Source: Arthrobacter sp. N199823 (GTDB lineage: Bacteria > Actinomycetota > Actinomycetes > Actinomycetales > Micrococcaceae). From it: a stretch of DNA of 64,000 bases. The stretch is taken from the NCBI RefSeq assembly GCF_002929705.1, contig NZ_PJIN01000004.1, forward strand, positions 330,472-394,471, written 5' to 3'. A program made the translations under genes and the position numbers. Shown here in pieces: positions 37,434 to 45,865 of this stretch. The notes under the pieces were generated by a model. It saw nothing but the letters and a program-made list of their open reading frames with translations. It made no database searches and was not told the DNA's origin. Numbering within the stretch: position 1 is the stretch's first letter; each line of letters starts with the position of its first letter.

Positions 37434-39286
37434 TTCTTTGCTTTGTCCTTGGGCGATTCGCTGGTGGTCAAGGCGGCGATGAAGGCTTCCTGCGGGACTT
37501 CTACACGACCCACCATCTTCATGCGTTTCTTACCTTCCTTCTGCTTTTCGAGCAGCTTGCGCTTACGCGAAATATCGCCACCGTAGCACTTGGCCAAAAC
37601 GTCCTTACGGATGGCACGGATGCTCTCACGGGCAATGATGCGTGCACCAATAGCCGCCTGAATGGGCACCTCAAACTGCTGACGCGGGATCAGTTCACGC
37701 AGTTTGCCGGTCATCATGACACCGTAGGCGTAAGCCTTCTCGCGGTGGGTGATGGCGGAGAATGCGTCCACTTGCTCGCCCTGGAGCAGGATGTCGACCT
37801 TGACCAGATCGGCGACCTGATCGCCGTCGGCCTTCCAATCCAGCGAACCGTAGCCCCGGGTCTTGGACTTCAAAATGTCAAAGAAGTCAAAGACAATCTC
37901 AGCCAGTGGCAGACGGTAGCGGATCTCGACGCGATCCTCGGAAAGGTAGTCCATGCCGCCAAGGATTCCTCGGCGGGTCTGGCACAGCTCCATAATGGCG
38001 CCAACAAACTCGGTGGGGGCCAGAATGGTCGCCGCAACCATGGGCTCACGTACCTCGGCAATCTTGCCCGAGGGGTATTCACTGGGGTTGGTAACGTGCA
38101 CGACCTTTTTGTCTTCCAACGTGACCTCGTACTCCACGTTGGGAGCTGTGGAGATCAAGTCCAGGTTGTGTTCGCGTTCCAGACGTTCACGGGTGATTTC
38201 TAGGTGCAGCAGACCCAAGAAGCCAACTCGGAAGCCGAAGCCCAAGGCTGCGGAGGTCTCGGGTTCATAAATGAGCGCAGCGTCGTTGAGCATGAGCTTC
38301 TCGAGCGCATCACGGAGCACCGGGTAATCGGTGCCGTCCATCGGGTACAGGCCGGAGAAGACCATTGGCTTGGCGTCGTGGTAGCCGGCCAATGCCTCGG
38401 TGGCGGGCTTGTGGAAGGTGGTGACGGTATCGCCCACCTTAGACAGGCGAACGTCCTTCACACCCGTGATCAGGTAACCCACCTCGCCAACGCCCAGGCC
38501 TGTGGAGGGCTTGGGCTCCGGGGAGCTGACACCAATTTCCAGCAGCTCGTGGGTAGCACGGGTGGACATCATCTGAATTTTTTCACGCGGGCTCAGGCTG
38601 CCGTCAATGACGCGGACGTAAGTGACCACGCCGCGGTACGTGTCATAGACGGAGTCAAAGATCATGGCGCGGGCCGGGGCGTTAGGGTCACCCTTGGGAG
38701 CTGGCAGATCACGGACAATCTGATCCAACAACTCTTCAACGCCGGCACCGGTCTTACCGGAAACCATCAGCACATCTTCGGGCTTGCCGCCGATGAGGTT
38801 AGCGAGCTCAGCAGCATACTTCTCAGGCTGCGCGGCCGGGAGATCAATCTTGTTCAACACCGGGATGATGGTCAAGTTGTTTTCCATGGCGAGATACAAG
38901 TTCGCCAGGGTCTGCGCTTCAATGCCCTGAGCGGCGTCAACCAGCAGGATGGCACCTTCACAAGCGGCCAGAGAACGGGAAACTTCATACGTGAAGTCAA
39001 CGTGGCCCGGGGTGTCGATCATGTTTAGGCAGTATGCCGTGCCATCAACTTCCCACGGGATACGAACAGCCTGGGACTTGATGGTGATGCCGCGTTCACG
39101 CTCAATGTCCATGCGGTCAAGGTACTGTGCCTTCATGTCACGCTGCTGAACCACTCCGGTGAGCTGGAGCATCCTATCGGCCAGGGTGGACTTGCCGTGG
39201 TCGATGTGGGCGATGATGCAGAAGTTCCTGATGATCGCCGGATCGGTCTGGGCGGGCACCGGGGCAGTGCGGGCCATGGGTGACAC
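37430..39286 (-). CDS. lepA: Elongation factor 4 (LepA)
   Basis: Ribosome-associated GTPase related to EF-G, affecting translation initiation and elongation under stress. The 618-residue protein has G1 [10 protein letters not shown]3 DTPGH and G4 NKID, then EF-G-like domains and the LepA-specific C-terminal domain. The GTG at 39286 follows AAGGAA; an ATG three codons later is possible. It is the first gene of the lepA-hemW pair. Confidence 0.96.
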   Translation of the reverse strand: MSPMARTAPVPAQTDPAIIRNFCIIAHIDHGKSTLADRMLQLTGVVQQRDMKAQYLDRMDIERERGITIKSQAVRIPWEVDGTAYCLNMIDTPGHVDFTYEVSRSLAACEGAILLVDAAQGIEAQTLANLYLAMENNLTIIPVLNKIDLPAAQPEKYAAELANLIGGKPEDVLMVSGKTGAGVEELLDQIVRDLPAPKGDPNAPARAMIFDSVYDTYRGVVTYVRVIDGSLSPREKIQMMSTRATHELLEIGVSSPEPKPSTGLGVGEVGYLITGVKDVRLSKVGDTVTTFHKPATEALAGYHDAKPMVFSGLYPMDGTDYPVLRDALEKLMLNDAALIYEPETSAALGFGFRVGFLGLLHLEITRERLEREHNLDLISTAPNVEYEVTLEDKKVVHVTNPSEYPSGKIAEVREPMVAATILAPTEFVGAIMELCQTRRGILGGMDYLSEDRVEIRYRLPLAEIVFDFFDILKSKTRGYGSLDWKADGDQVADLVKVDILLQGEQVDAFSAITHREKAYAYGVMMTGKLRELIPRQQFEVPIQAAIGARIIARESIRAIRKDVLAKCYGGDISRKRKLLEKQKEGKKRMKMVGRVEVPQEAFIAALTTSESPKDKAKK

Positions 39287-39462
39287 TAGGGTTCCTTACT
39301 GTTGCATGAACGCAGGGATTGCAGCTGTAGCGCCGAACCGTGCAGGGTTGTGACCGCGCCTTGCACGGGCGGACACTCATTGCCATCAAGTCTCCCACGT
39401 TTACCGCGCCATAAGAGAACGCACCACCTAGAAGCGTCCTCCTATTCGTTACCCTAGAAACC

Positions 39463-40059
39463 ATGGCATCGACTTCCGAGCACATTTTCAAGTTCCTCCG
39501 GTCCCTGGCGGGCGCACTCTTCAGCCCTGGGAAAACCTCCCAGCCACGGAATAACGCACCCAAAAGCCGGCCCGGCAACAAACCCTCAGCCTCCTCCAAC
39601 GGTAGGGCAACGTCCCGCCCTGGCGCCCGTCCGAGCCCGCCCACCAGCGGGCTCAGCGCACCCTACCCGGGAGACTTCCGCGGCGCGGCGACTGTGAGCT
39701 ATTCCCCCAAGCCCGACGGCGCGGCGGACCCCGGCGAGATTGTGTGGACTTGGGTGCCGTATGAGGAAGACCACAGCCAGGGCAAGGACCGCCCCGTCCT
39801 CATTGTGGGTAAATCAGGAAAATATCTGCTGGCGCTGATGATGACCAGCAAGAACCATAGCGATGATCGGCGAGGCGACAACGACTACGTCGACATTGGA
39901 ACGGGCTCCTGGGACAAGCAGGGACGCGATAGTGAAGTGAAGTTGGATCGCGTCCTGCAGGTCTCCGCCGCGGATATGCGCCGTGAAGGAGCCGTCCTCG
40001 ATAAGAAGCGCTTCGGCGCCGTGGCCACCGGCCTACAACGGCGACACGGCTGGAAGTAG
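39463..40059 (+). CDS. MazF/PemK-like protein with disordered N-terminal extension
   Basis: 198 residues. The C-terminal 125 residues (from about 75) match the PemK/MazF fold: EIVWTWVPYEEDHSQGKDRP, then VLIVG, and the DRVLQVSAADMRREG segment. MazF proteins are ribosome-independent mRNA interferases. The first 70 residues are Pro/Ser/Asn/Arg-rich and probably unstructured, unlike classic MazF. No antitoxin-sized gene lies on either side, so toxin function is doubtful; a housekeeping RNA-related role is equally possible. TACCCT lies 7 nt before the ATG. Divergent from lepA. Confidence 0.78.
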   Translation: MASTSEHIFKFLRSLAGALFSPGKTSQPRNNAPKSRPGNKPSASSNGRATSRPGARPSPPTSGLSAPYPGDFRGAATVSYSPKPDGAADPGEIVWTWVPYEEDHSQGKDRPVLIVGKSGKYLLALMMTSKNHSDDRRGDNDYVDIGTGSWDKQGRDSEVKLDRVLQVSAADMRREGAVLDKKRFGAVATGLQRRHGWK

Positions 40060-40238
40060 TCAGGACCAGGACAGCGCCGCTGATCTGATAAACTTTTGAC
40101 TGTGTGTATCCGTGCAGGTCGGCGGATGCAACAGCTTGGCCCGACGTTCACCATAATTCGAGCATCCCCACGCCGCTGTCGACGGCCAAGCTACGCCCTC
40201 TACGACCGAATTTACGTATCAAAAGAGAGTTATACATC

Positions 40239-40499
40239 GTGGCTAATATCAAGTCTCAGAAGAAGCGCATCCTGACCAACGAGAAGTCGCGTCAGCGCAA
40301 CCTCGCCGTTCGTTCAGGCGTCAAGACTGCTGTCCGTGCAGTAAACGTGGCAGTAATCGCAGGCGACAAGGATGCAGCAGCAGCCGCACTGGTGAATGCC
40401 GGCCGCAAGCTGGACAAGGCTGTCAGCAAGGGCGTTTTGCACGCCAACAACGCTGCCAACCGCAAGTCAGGTCTCGCTGCGAAGGTTAACGCCCTCTAA
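40239..40499 (+). CDS. rpsT: 30S ribosomal protein S20
   Basis: Primary 16S rRNA-binding protein of the small subunit. The 86-residue protein begins VANIKSQKKRILTNEKSRQR, diagnostic for S20, and is lysine- and alanine-rich throughout. I chose the GTG at 40239 (AAGAGAG upstream) rather than the longer open frame from 40104, which has no family similarity. Followed by a strong terminator and convergent with holA. Confidence 0.96.
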   Translation: MANIKSQKKRILTNEKSRQRNLAVRSGVKTAVRAVNVAVIAGDKDAAAAALVNAGRKLDKAVSKGVLHANNAANRKSGLAAKVNAL

Positions 40500-40529
40500 G
40501 CTGAGCTGACCCGCTTCGCAACTCAAATG

Positions 40530-40560
40530 AAGGACCCTCGCCATCAAGGCGAGGGTCCTT
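40530..40560 (+). terminator. Terminator after rpsT
   Basis: AAGGACCCTCGCC (40530-40542) pairs perfectly with 40548-40560 around ATCAA; TTCATTGTTTTAA follows. A short 16-bp duplication, CAGTTCAGCTTTAA, lies just beyond at about 40572-40600. Confidence 0.85.
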
Positions 40561-40668
40561 CATTGTTTTAACAGTTCAGCTTTAACAGTTCAGCTTTAAT
40601 GATTCAGCACCGTGCCCACCCAGTTCTGGGCACCACGAATCTTCTCCCACCGGCGAGTGGTTAGCGGG

Positions 40669-41694
40669 TTAGCGCCTGGCTGCCGTCGCAATCACAATCA
40701 CGGCGCGTTCCACCGCGTACACCGGATCCTTCGCCTCACCCTTAACTTGCGCGTCGGCTTCGGCCAGCACCTTAATGGCAGTCACCAGCGCCGGTCCACT
40801 CCAGTGCCCGGCATCGCGGCGTGCCGAATCAACCTGCCAAGGGCTCATCCCGAGCTGTCCTGCGAGCTGGGCGGAACTGCCACGGAGCGAAAATACCTTG
40901 GCCACCTGGCGAACCTTCATGGCCAGCGCTCCCACTAGAGGCACAGGGTCAACACCTGTGGCCAGGGCATGTCTGAGAGTAGACAGTGCTACGGGGGCGT
41001 TGCCCGCGAGGGCAGCATCCGCCACGCGGAAGGCGGTGGCTTCCACGCGACCACCGTAGTACTTGTCGACGTCGTCGGTGCTGACCAGGCCAGTGGTGTC
41101 AGCGATCAGCTGCGAACAGGCTGCCGCCAATTCCGAGAGGCTAGCGCCAACGGCTGCGACCAGGGCCCGAACGGCCTGGGCATCGATTCTGCGCTTGTTC
41201 AGTGAGAACTCTGCGCTGACAAATTGCGACTTCTCCGCATCCTTCTTCAACGGCAAGCACTCAATGCGAGGAGCACCGAGCGCCTTCAACGCGTCCAGGA
41301 GCTTCTTCCCGCGGGTACCGCCGCTATGCACCAACAGCAATGTGACATCCGGGGCAGGGTCCTTGATGTAGGCCAGCACATCCTGCAGGAAATCGTCATT
41401 CATGGTGGCCAAAGCCTTGGCTTCAATGAGCTTAGGTTCGCTGAAGAGGGACGGGCTCGCCACCATCCCCAACTGCCCTGCCGTGTACTGAGCAGCATCG
41501 ATAGACGTCAGTTCAATAGCCGGGTCCTGCGCCCGCAACTTCCGGCGAACATCGTCGGTGGCGCGGCTGGCGATGAAGTCCTCAGGGCCAAAGAGCAGCA
41601 CCACGGGAGCCAAAGGAACATCCCGCCAATCGGAGCCTCCGGAAGGCCGCTGGGAAGTTCTGGGTGCGGGGCTCACTGGCGGCTTCCTGTCCAT
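40669..41694 (-). CDS. holA: DNA polymerase III delta subunit
   Basis: Clamp-loader subunit that opens the sliding clamp. The 341-residue protein has the HolA-type N-terminal domain (VVLLFGPEDFIASRATDDVRR region, about 31-51), a middle domain, and the C-terminal collar domain ending ERAVIVIATA. As in other delta subunits there is no functional Walker motif. About 25 residues of Pro/Ser-rich sequence precede the domain. It lies downstream of comEC, the usual actinobacterial order. Confidence 0.92.
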   Translation of the reverse strand: MDRKPPVSPAPRTSQRPSGGSDWRDVPLAPVVLLFGPEDFIASRATDDVRRKLRAQDPAIELTSIDAAQYTAGQLGMVASPSLFSEPKLIEAKALATMNDDFLQDVLAYIKDPAPDVTLLLVHSGGTRGKKLLDALKALGAPRIECLPLKKDAEKSQFVSAEFSLNKRRIDAQAVRALVAAVGASLSELAAACSQLIADTTGLVSTDDVDKYYGGRVEATAFRVADAALAGNAPVALSTLRHALATGVDPVPLVGALAMKVRQVAKVFSLRGSSAQLAGQLGMSPWQVDSARRDAGHWSGPALVTAIKVLAEADAQVKGEAKDPVYAVERAVIVIATAARR

Positions 41695-41839
41695 GCATTA
41701 TTCACAGCATCTACTGTGCCACTGACAGCTGTGATTCCCAAGCTGTGCGGCGGTGCCGACCTCACCTGCCGCTGCACGGCAGGATCCGCCTCAGACTGTT
41801 TGAGCGTCGCGGTTGCCCGCCGGCACCTGCGCGGTCTCT

Positions 41840-41884
41840 TCATAGTTGTAGCACCGCCGCACCTCATAGTTGTAGCACCGCCGC
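41840..41884. repeat. 24-bp tandem duplication spanning the comEC stop codon
   Basis: A 21-bp sequence (TCATAGTTGTAGCACCGCCGC on + is one base over what is quoted elsewhere, so see 41840-41860 and 41864-41884) occurs twice, 24 bp apart. On the coding strand each copy encodes AAVLQL and a stop; the first-read copy ends comEC and the second lies just beyond it. Confidence 0.9.
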
Positions 41885-43741
41885 GCTCCACCATGCAGTT
41901 GTTCCGGCCGCCAGAACCACAGTGATCATGAACCAGTGATCTCGCCAACCGGCAGGTAACAAGGAACGCACTTTTAGCGCCAGCGCCATGGCGCGTTCCC
42001 GCTCCATCATGACAAATAGAACGGCGAGCAATGCGGCATTCAACAGCGACATCAGCACCACCCCCTGCACCCCTGAAGGCCAGGGCAGGCTCGCAGCTGG
42101 CAGTGCCGACATGGTGCGAGCCACCGCCGCCACCCACCAGGCGCCTGCCCCACTGACTGCCGCACACACCGCAGCCAGCGGCGGGATCACAGCGGCCACC
42201 ACCATACCGAGTGTGCCCACAGTGGTCACGACAGCCACGACTGGGGCCGCCAACATATTGGCCGGAATGGTGAAGGGCGTCAGCCTGGCTTGCAGCAGCA
42301 CAATGACAGGGGCACAGAACAGCTGGGCAGCGAGGGGAATGGCAACAGCCTGTGCGAGCCACAGTGGCAGCATGACAGCCAGCCACTGTACGCAACGCTT
42401 GCCCACCAAGTGCAGCCCCAACGTGGCTAGAACCGAGAGAATGAAGGCGTAATCCGAGGCGAGCCAGGGATCACCGAGCAACAGCACCACGATGGAAAGT
42501 GCCAGGAGAGCCCCCACTCGCTTGGGGCGGCCACCCAACACGGCCATGGCGCCGATGGCCCCCATGACGGCAGCTCGTAAGACGCTTGGGTCCGGGCCCA
42601 CCACCATAACGAACCCCAGCAGCCCCGCACCTGAGGCGGCAAAAGCAATGGCACGCGGCACACGCACTGACCGCAGCCCCAGCATGAGCGATGCCAAAAC
42701 CAGCGTACAGTTCGCGCCACTGACGGCAGTTAGATGTGTGAGACCAACAGTTTTCATGGCGGCATCAAGACTGCTGTCCATGCCCGCACGGTCACCCATA
42801 ACCATCCCGGGCAGGAGCCCGGCAGTGTCGGCTGAGCCTTTGTCCCACATTGCATGGACCGCGGTGATCCAGGATGTGCGAATGGCCGTGACCGCAGCCT
42901 GTGAACCTCCCTCGGCGGCTTTCACTGCCTGCGGAACAGTGGACGGCCGTAGAAATCCGGCGACTGAATCGCGAGCATCGGCTGGGACGATGATGCCTGC
43001 GGTGACAGCCTTGTCGCCTGCTTGCAGGTCCCCCCACGCCATGGACGCCACAACCCGGACGGGTAGTCTGCCGGCCATGAGCTGCCCCTTGGCGCTGGCC
43101 GCGAGCACCACCGCGTCGAAGGCCACCCGCTGTGGGCCGTTGTCCATGCCCAGCGGCCGGGGTGTGTTCTTCAGACTCAAGGTGAGCACCATGTCCTCGC
43201 CCCGCGCCATGGCCTGCTCAAGAGCCGACTCTGCAGTGCTCCACGAGCGCAGGGCCACCGAGCCCAGCACCGCCACAATGCAGACCATGGTGAGCACTAG
43301 CGTGGGAGCGGCTGCCTGCAGCAGAGCGGGCGCACTGCCACAATGGCTTATTCTGCCTCTGCCGGGGCCGTTTCGGCGTATCCTGCCATCAGGAGATTGA
43401 CGGCCAGCTCGCAGGCCAAAGCTGCGCCGTATCCTGACCGCCGAGAATACTGCCAACAGGACCGCAACGAGCAACAACGCACAGCCAACCAGCATCTCCC
43501 CCGACAAGACCACAGCTACGGCTGCTGCTGCCCAGGTTCCAACCACTGCTGGCAGGAGCCGGGCGTCAGGCCTGCGATGCACAGCGACTTCTGCTTGGCC
43601 GGCTTGCGCCTCGGCAATCCGTCGCCGCAAATCCGCAAGGTGTAGACGCAAGCGCAGGTGAAGTGGTTTGGGCACCGCGGGCTCTACCTCACCCACGGCT
43701 GCTCTGGCGAAACGGGTCCAACGCGGTTCCCGGACTCTCAT
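41864..43741 (-). CDS. comEC: ComEC/Rec2-family DNA channel protein, short form
   Basis: Predicted membrane channel that moves single-stranded DNA into the cell during transformation. The 625-residue protein has an N-terminal cytoplasmic/OB region (to about 330) and the multi-helix competence domain with HLTAVSGANCTLVLA (about 335-350). The C-terminal metallo-beta-lactamase-like domain of ComEC from Bacillus and many others (DVGQGD motif) is not visible; the protein ends after a last helix. The stop codon lies in a 24-bp tandem duplication. Overlaps comEA by 4 nt. Whether the organism is transformable is unknown. Confidence 0.88.
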   Translation of the reverse strand: MRVREPRWTRFARAAVGEVEPAVPKPLHLRLRLHLADLRRRIAEAQAGQAEVAVHRRPDARLLPAVVGTWAAAAVAVVLSGEMLVGCALLLVAVLLAVFSAVRIRRSFGLRAGRQSPDGRIRRNGPGRGRISHCGSAPALLQAAAPTLVLTMVCIVAVLGSVALRSWSTAESALEQAMARGEDMVLTLSLKNTPRPLGMDNGPQRVAFDAVVLAASAKGQLMAGRLPVRVVASMAWGDLQAGDKAVTAGIIVPADARDSVAGFLRPSTVPQAVKAAEGGSQAAVTAIRTSWITAVHAMWDKGSADTAGLLPGMVMGDRAGMDSSLDAAMKTVGLTHLTAVSGANCTLVLASLMLGLRSVRVPRAIAFAASGAGLLGFVMVVGPDPSVLRAAVMGAIGAMAVLGGRPKRVGALLALSIVVLLLGDPWLASDYAFILSVLATLGLHLVGKRCVQWLAVMLPLWLAQAVAIPLAAQLFCAPVIVLLQARLTPFTIPANMLAAPVVAVVTTVGTLGMVVAAVIPPLAAVCAAVSGAGAWWVAAVARTMSALPAASLPWPSGVQGVVLMSLLNAALLAVLFVMMERERAMALALKVRSLLPAGWRDHWFMITVVLAAGTTAWWSAAVLQL

Positions 43742-44664
43742 GACACTGTTACCAAATCACGGAGACCAGCCATCATTTTCGTCCCAATTCCGGACACTGC
43801 ATCGAGAGCGTCCACCGTAGCAAAGGGCCCGTGATCGGTGCGCCAGCTAACGATCCGTTCGGCCAATACCGGGCCAACCCCCGGAAGCGTGTCCAGCTCT
43901 GCCGCCGATGCCGTATTGAGATTGAGCAGCCCGCTAGCACCAGGATGAGAATTCGCCGCTGATCCTGGTGAGGATTCCGGAGCCAGCACGGCACCAGGAC
44001 GTGGCAGCATCTTTGCGGCCTCTTCCTTGGTGGGCACAAACACCTGCAGACCGTCGGCCAAAGGGGCAGCCAAATTCAAGGCGGCCAATTCCGCCGCCGG
44101 CATTGCTCCCCCAGCCGCGTTCACAGCGTCAAAGACCCGGCTGCCCGGTCCCACCATGTACACCCCTGGATTCTTGACCGCTCCCGCCACGTGCACCACA
44201 AGCACTCCCTGAGTTACTGTGGCCTGAGTTGCTGTGGCGCTGGATGGCAAAGCCCCACTGGCTGGCGGAGTGGGCGCTCCTGGTGAGGACATCGCGGGCG
44301 GATCGGGGCTAGCCTGGCCAGACGGTTGGGCTCCAGCCGTGGCGTCCAGTGGCGGAACTGCCACCTTGCCGACAGTTTCGATGGCAAGTTGTGCCGACGC
44401 ATTCTGTACTCCCGCGGATTCGATCCACAAGACACCCAATGCGGCAGCCACCATGGCTAGGACCACCACCAAGGACCGCACCGGAACAACCCATCGGGGC
44501 CCCAGCCAGCTAGCTGGGCCACGGCGTGGGCCTGCACTGCTGCCAGAGCTTTCAGCAACACCTGAGCCGCCTTCGACCCTTTCGGCGCTATCAGCATCAC
44601 CGCCCCCGCGGGCGCTTTGACCGACGGATTCCCACCGCTGATTTGCTGCATTGCGCTCGTTCAT
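43738..44664 (-). CDS. comEA: ComEA-family DNA-binding protein
   Basis: Surface-anchored DNA receptor for uptake. The 308 residues comprise a charged cytoplasmic N terminus (1-62), one membrane helix (about 64-84), a Pro/Ser/Ala-rich linker, an SLBB domain (about 150-205, VVHVAGAVKNPGVYMVGPGS region) and a C-terminal double helix-hairpin-helix DNA-binding module (about 243-306, LNLNTASAAELDTLPGVGP). Coupled to comEC by an ATGA overlap. TACGGT at 44671-44676 lies 6 nt before the ATG, so it is probably leaderless with its own promoter downstream of degV. Confidence 0.93.
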   Translation of the reverse strand: MNERNAANQRWESVGQSARGGGDADSAERVEGGSGVAESSGSSAGPRRGPASWLGPRWVVPVRSLVVVLAMVAAALGVLWIESAGVQNASAQLAIETVGKVAVPPLDATAGAQPSGQASPDPPAMSSPGAPTPPASGALPSSATATQATVTQGVLVVHVAGAVKNPGVYMVGPGSRVFDAVNAAGGAMPAAELAALNLAAPLADGLQVFVPTKEEAAKMLPRPGAVLAPESSPGSAANSHPGASGLLNLNTASAAELDTLPGVGPVLAERIVSWRTDHGPFATVDALDAVSGIGTKMMAGLRDLVTVS

Positions 44665-44724
44665 GGCCCAACCGTAGGCCTCACAACATGCATATGCACG
44701 GCCGAAATAGCCCTCTGTGGCGAG

Positions 44725-45735
44725 TTAGAGCTCCGGGTCCGGCTGTGGAGGAACGACCGCATCTGAAACCACTACAACCAGCACGCCTAGGCCCGCGTGA
44801 GCAGCCAGGACGGCAGGCAGCCGGGTCAAGGTGGCATCTTCTAGTCCCGGCGCGCCGGCTTCCAAGGACCGTCCTAGGGCACGGGCCTGATCCGCGTTGC
44901 CGAAGTGGTGCAGGCTGATCCGGGTCCCGGCCGCGCCCCGAGCCGTAATGTCGGCCAAGGCCAAGGACTCAAGCCGGGCAATGGCCTTGGCTGCCGTGCG
45001 CACCTTTTCGAGCGGGACGATGGCACCATCCTTGATCCCGAGGATGGGTTTGATATCCAGGACTGTCCCGAACCAGGACGAGGCAAGGCTGATGCGCCCA
45101 CCCCGGCGCAATTGCTCAAGGCTTGGCACGTAGAAGTAGACGGCTGTGGCCGCAAAGGCCGTGGTGGCTGCTGCAATCACGGCTGAGGCCTCGTCTCCAC
45201 GCAGCGAGGATTCCACTGCAGCCTGGACTCCCCTGCCCTGACCCATGCCCACCGTTGCTGAGTCCAGCACATGCACGGGTATCGGGGACCGGTCTGCCGC
45301 CAGCTGGGCCGCTTCAAGTGTTCCCGAGAGTTTCTTTGACAGGTGCAGGGACACGATCTGCGTAAATCCTGCATCGGCCGCAGCCTTGTAGGCGCGTTCA
45401 AACTGACCAGGTGACGGTCTCGAGGTTTTGATGGGCTTGCCGGACGCCAGCGCCAGCGATATGTGTACTTCCAGTTCCGCATCATCATCTGCATACACGT
45501 TCTCGCCGATGATGACAGGGATGGGCACCACCGTGAGCACCCCGGAGCCGGCAATTTCACTAACCCATCCCGGCGGGAGCGCTGCCGCCGAATCGGTCAC
45601 GATGGCGACGCTGGGAGCAGGCGGACCGGCCAACTCAGGAGCAAGCTCGGCACTTATGGGGTTGCCGGGTTTGGGGCGGAGCCGAGCAACCCGCTGCTTT
45701 AGCCAGGTTAGAGCAGGCGGAGTTTCATTCACCAC
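44725..45735 (-). CDS. DegV-family fatty-acid-binding protein
   Basis: Binds a fatty acid, probably as partner of a fatty acid kinase system. From the GTG at 45735 it is 336 residues; the DegV fold starts about residue 40 with VAIVTDSAAALP, and TSRPSPGQF and LHLSKKLSGT are family signatures, as is the later GRIS segment. Longer upstream starts lack context; AAGGGGG precedes the chosen GTG. An N-terminal extension of about 38 residues is present. No fatty acid kinase gene is seen nearby. Confidence 0.88.
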   Translation of the reverse strand: MVNETPPALTWLKQRVARLRPKPGNPISAELAPELAGPPAPSVAIVTDSAAALPPGWVSEIAGSGVLTVVPIPVIIGENVYADDDAELEVHISLALASGKPIKTSRPSPGQFERAYKAAADAGFTQIVSLHLSKKLSGTLEAAQLAADRSPIPVHVLDSATVGMGQGRGVQAAVESSLRGDEASAVIAAATTAFAATAVYFYVPSLEQLRRGGRISLASSWFGTVLDIKPILGIKDGAIVPLEKVRTAAKAIARLESLALADITARGAAGTRISLHHFGNADQARALGRSLEAGAPGLEDATLTRLPAVLAAHAGLGVLVVVVSDAVVPPQPDPEL

Positions 45736-45793
45736 AGTCGCCCCCTTCACTAAAGCCAACTTACAGAAGTCACCATTTACTCGCCAACAACAC

Positions 45794-45830
45794 AAAAGTG
45801 CCCTGCCCCTTTGAGGGCGAGGGCACTTTT
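45794..45830 (-). terminator. Terminator after leuS
   Basis: AAAAGTGCCC (45794-45803) pairs with GGGCACTTTT (45821-45830), with an inner GCCC/GGGC stem. On the - strand the T run follows the hairpin 36 nt after the leuS stop; it also insulates degV. Confidence 0.8.
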
Positions 45831-45865
45831 ACGCTGTGGTGCTAAGCGCAGTGACTCTTCGCTAA

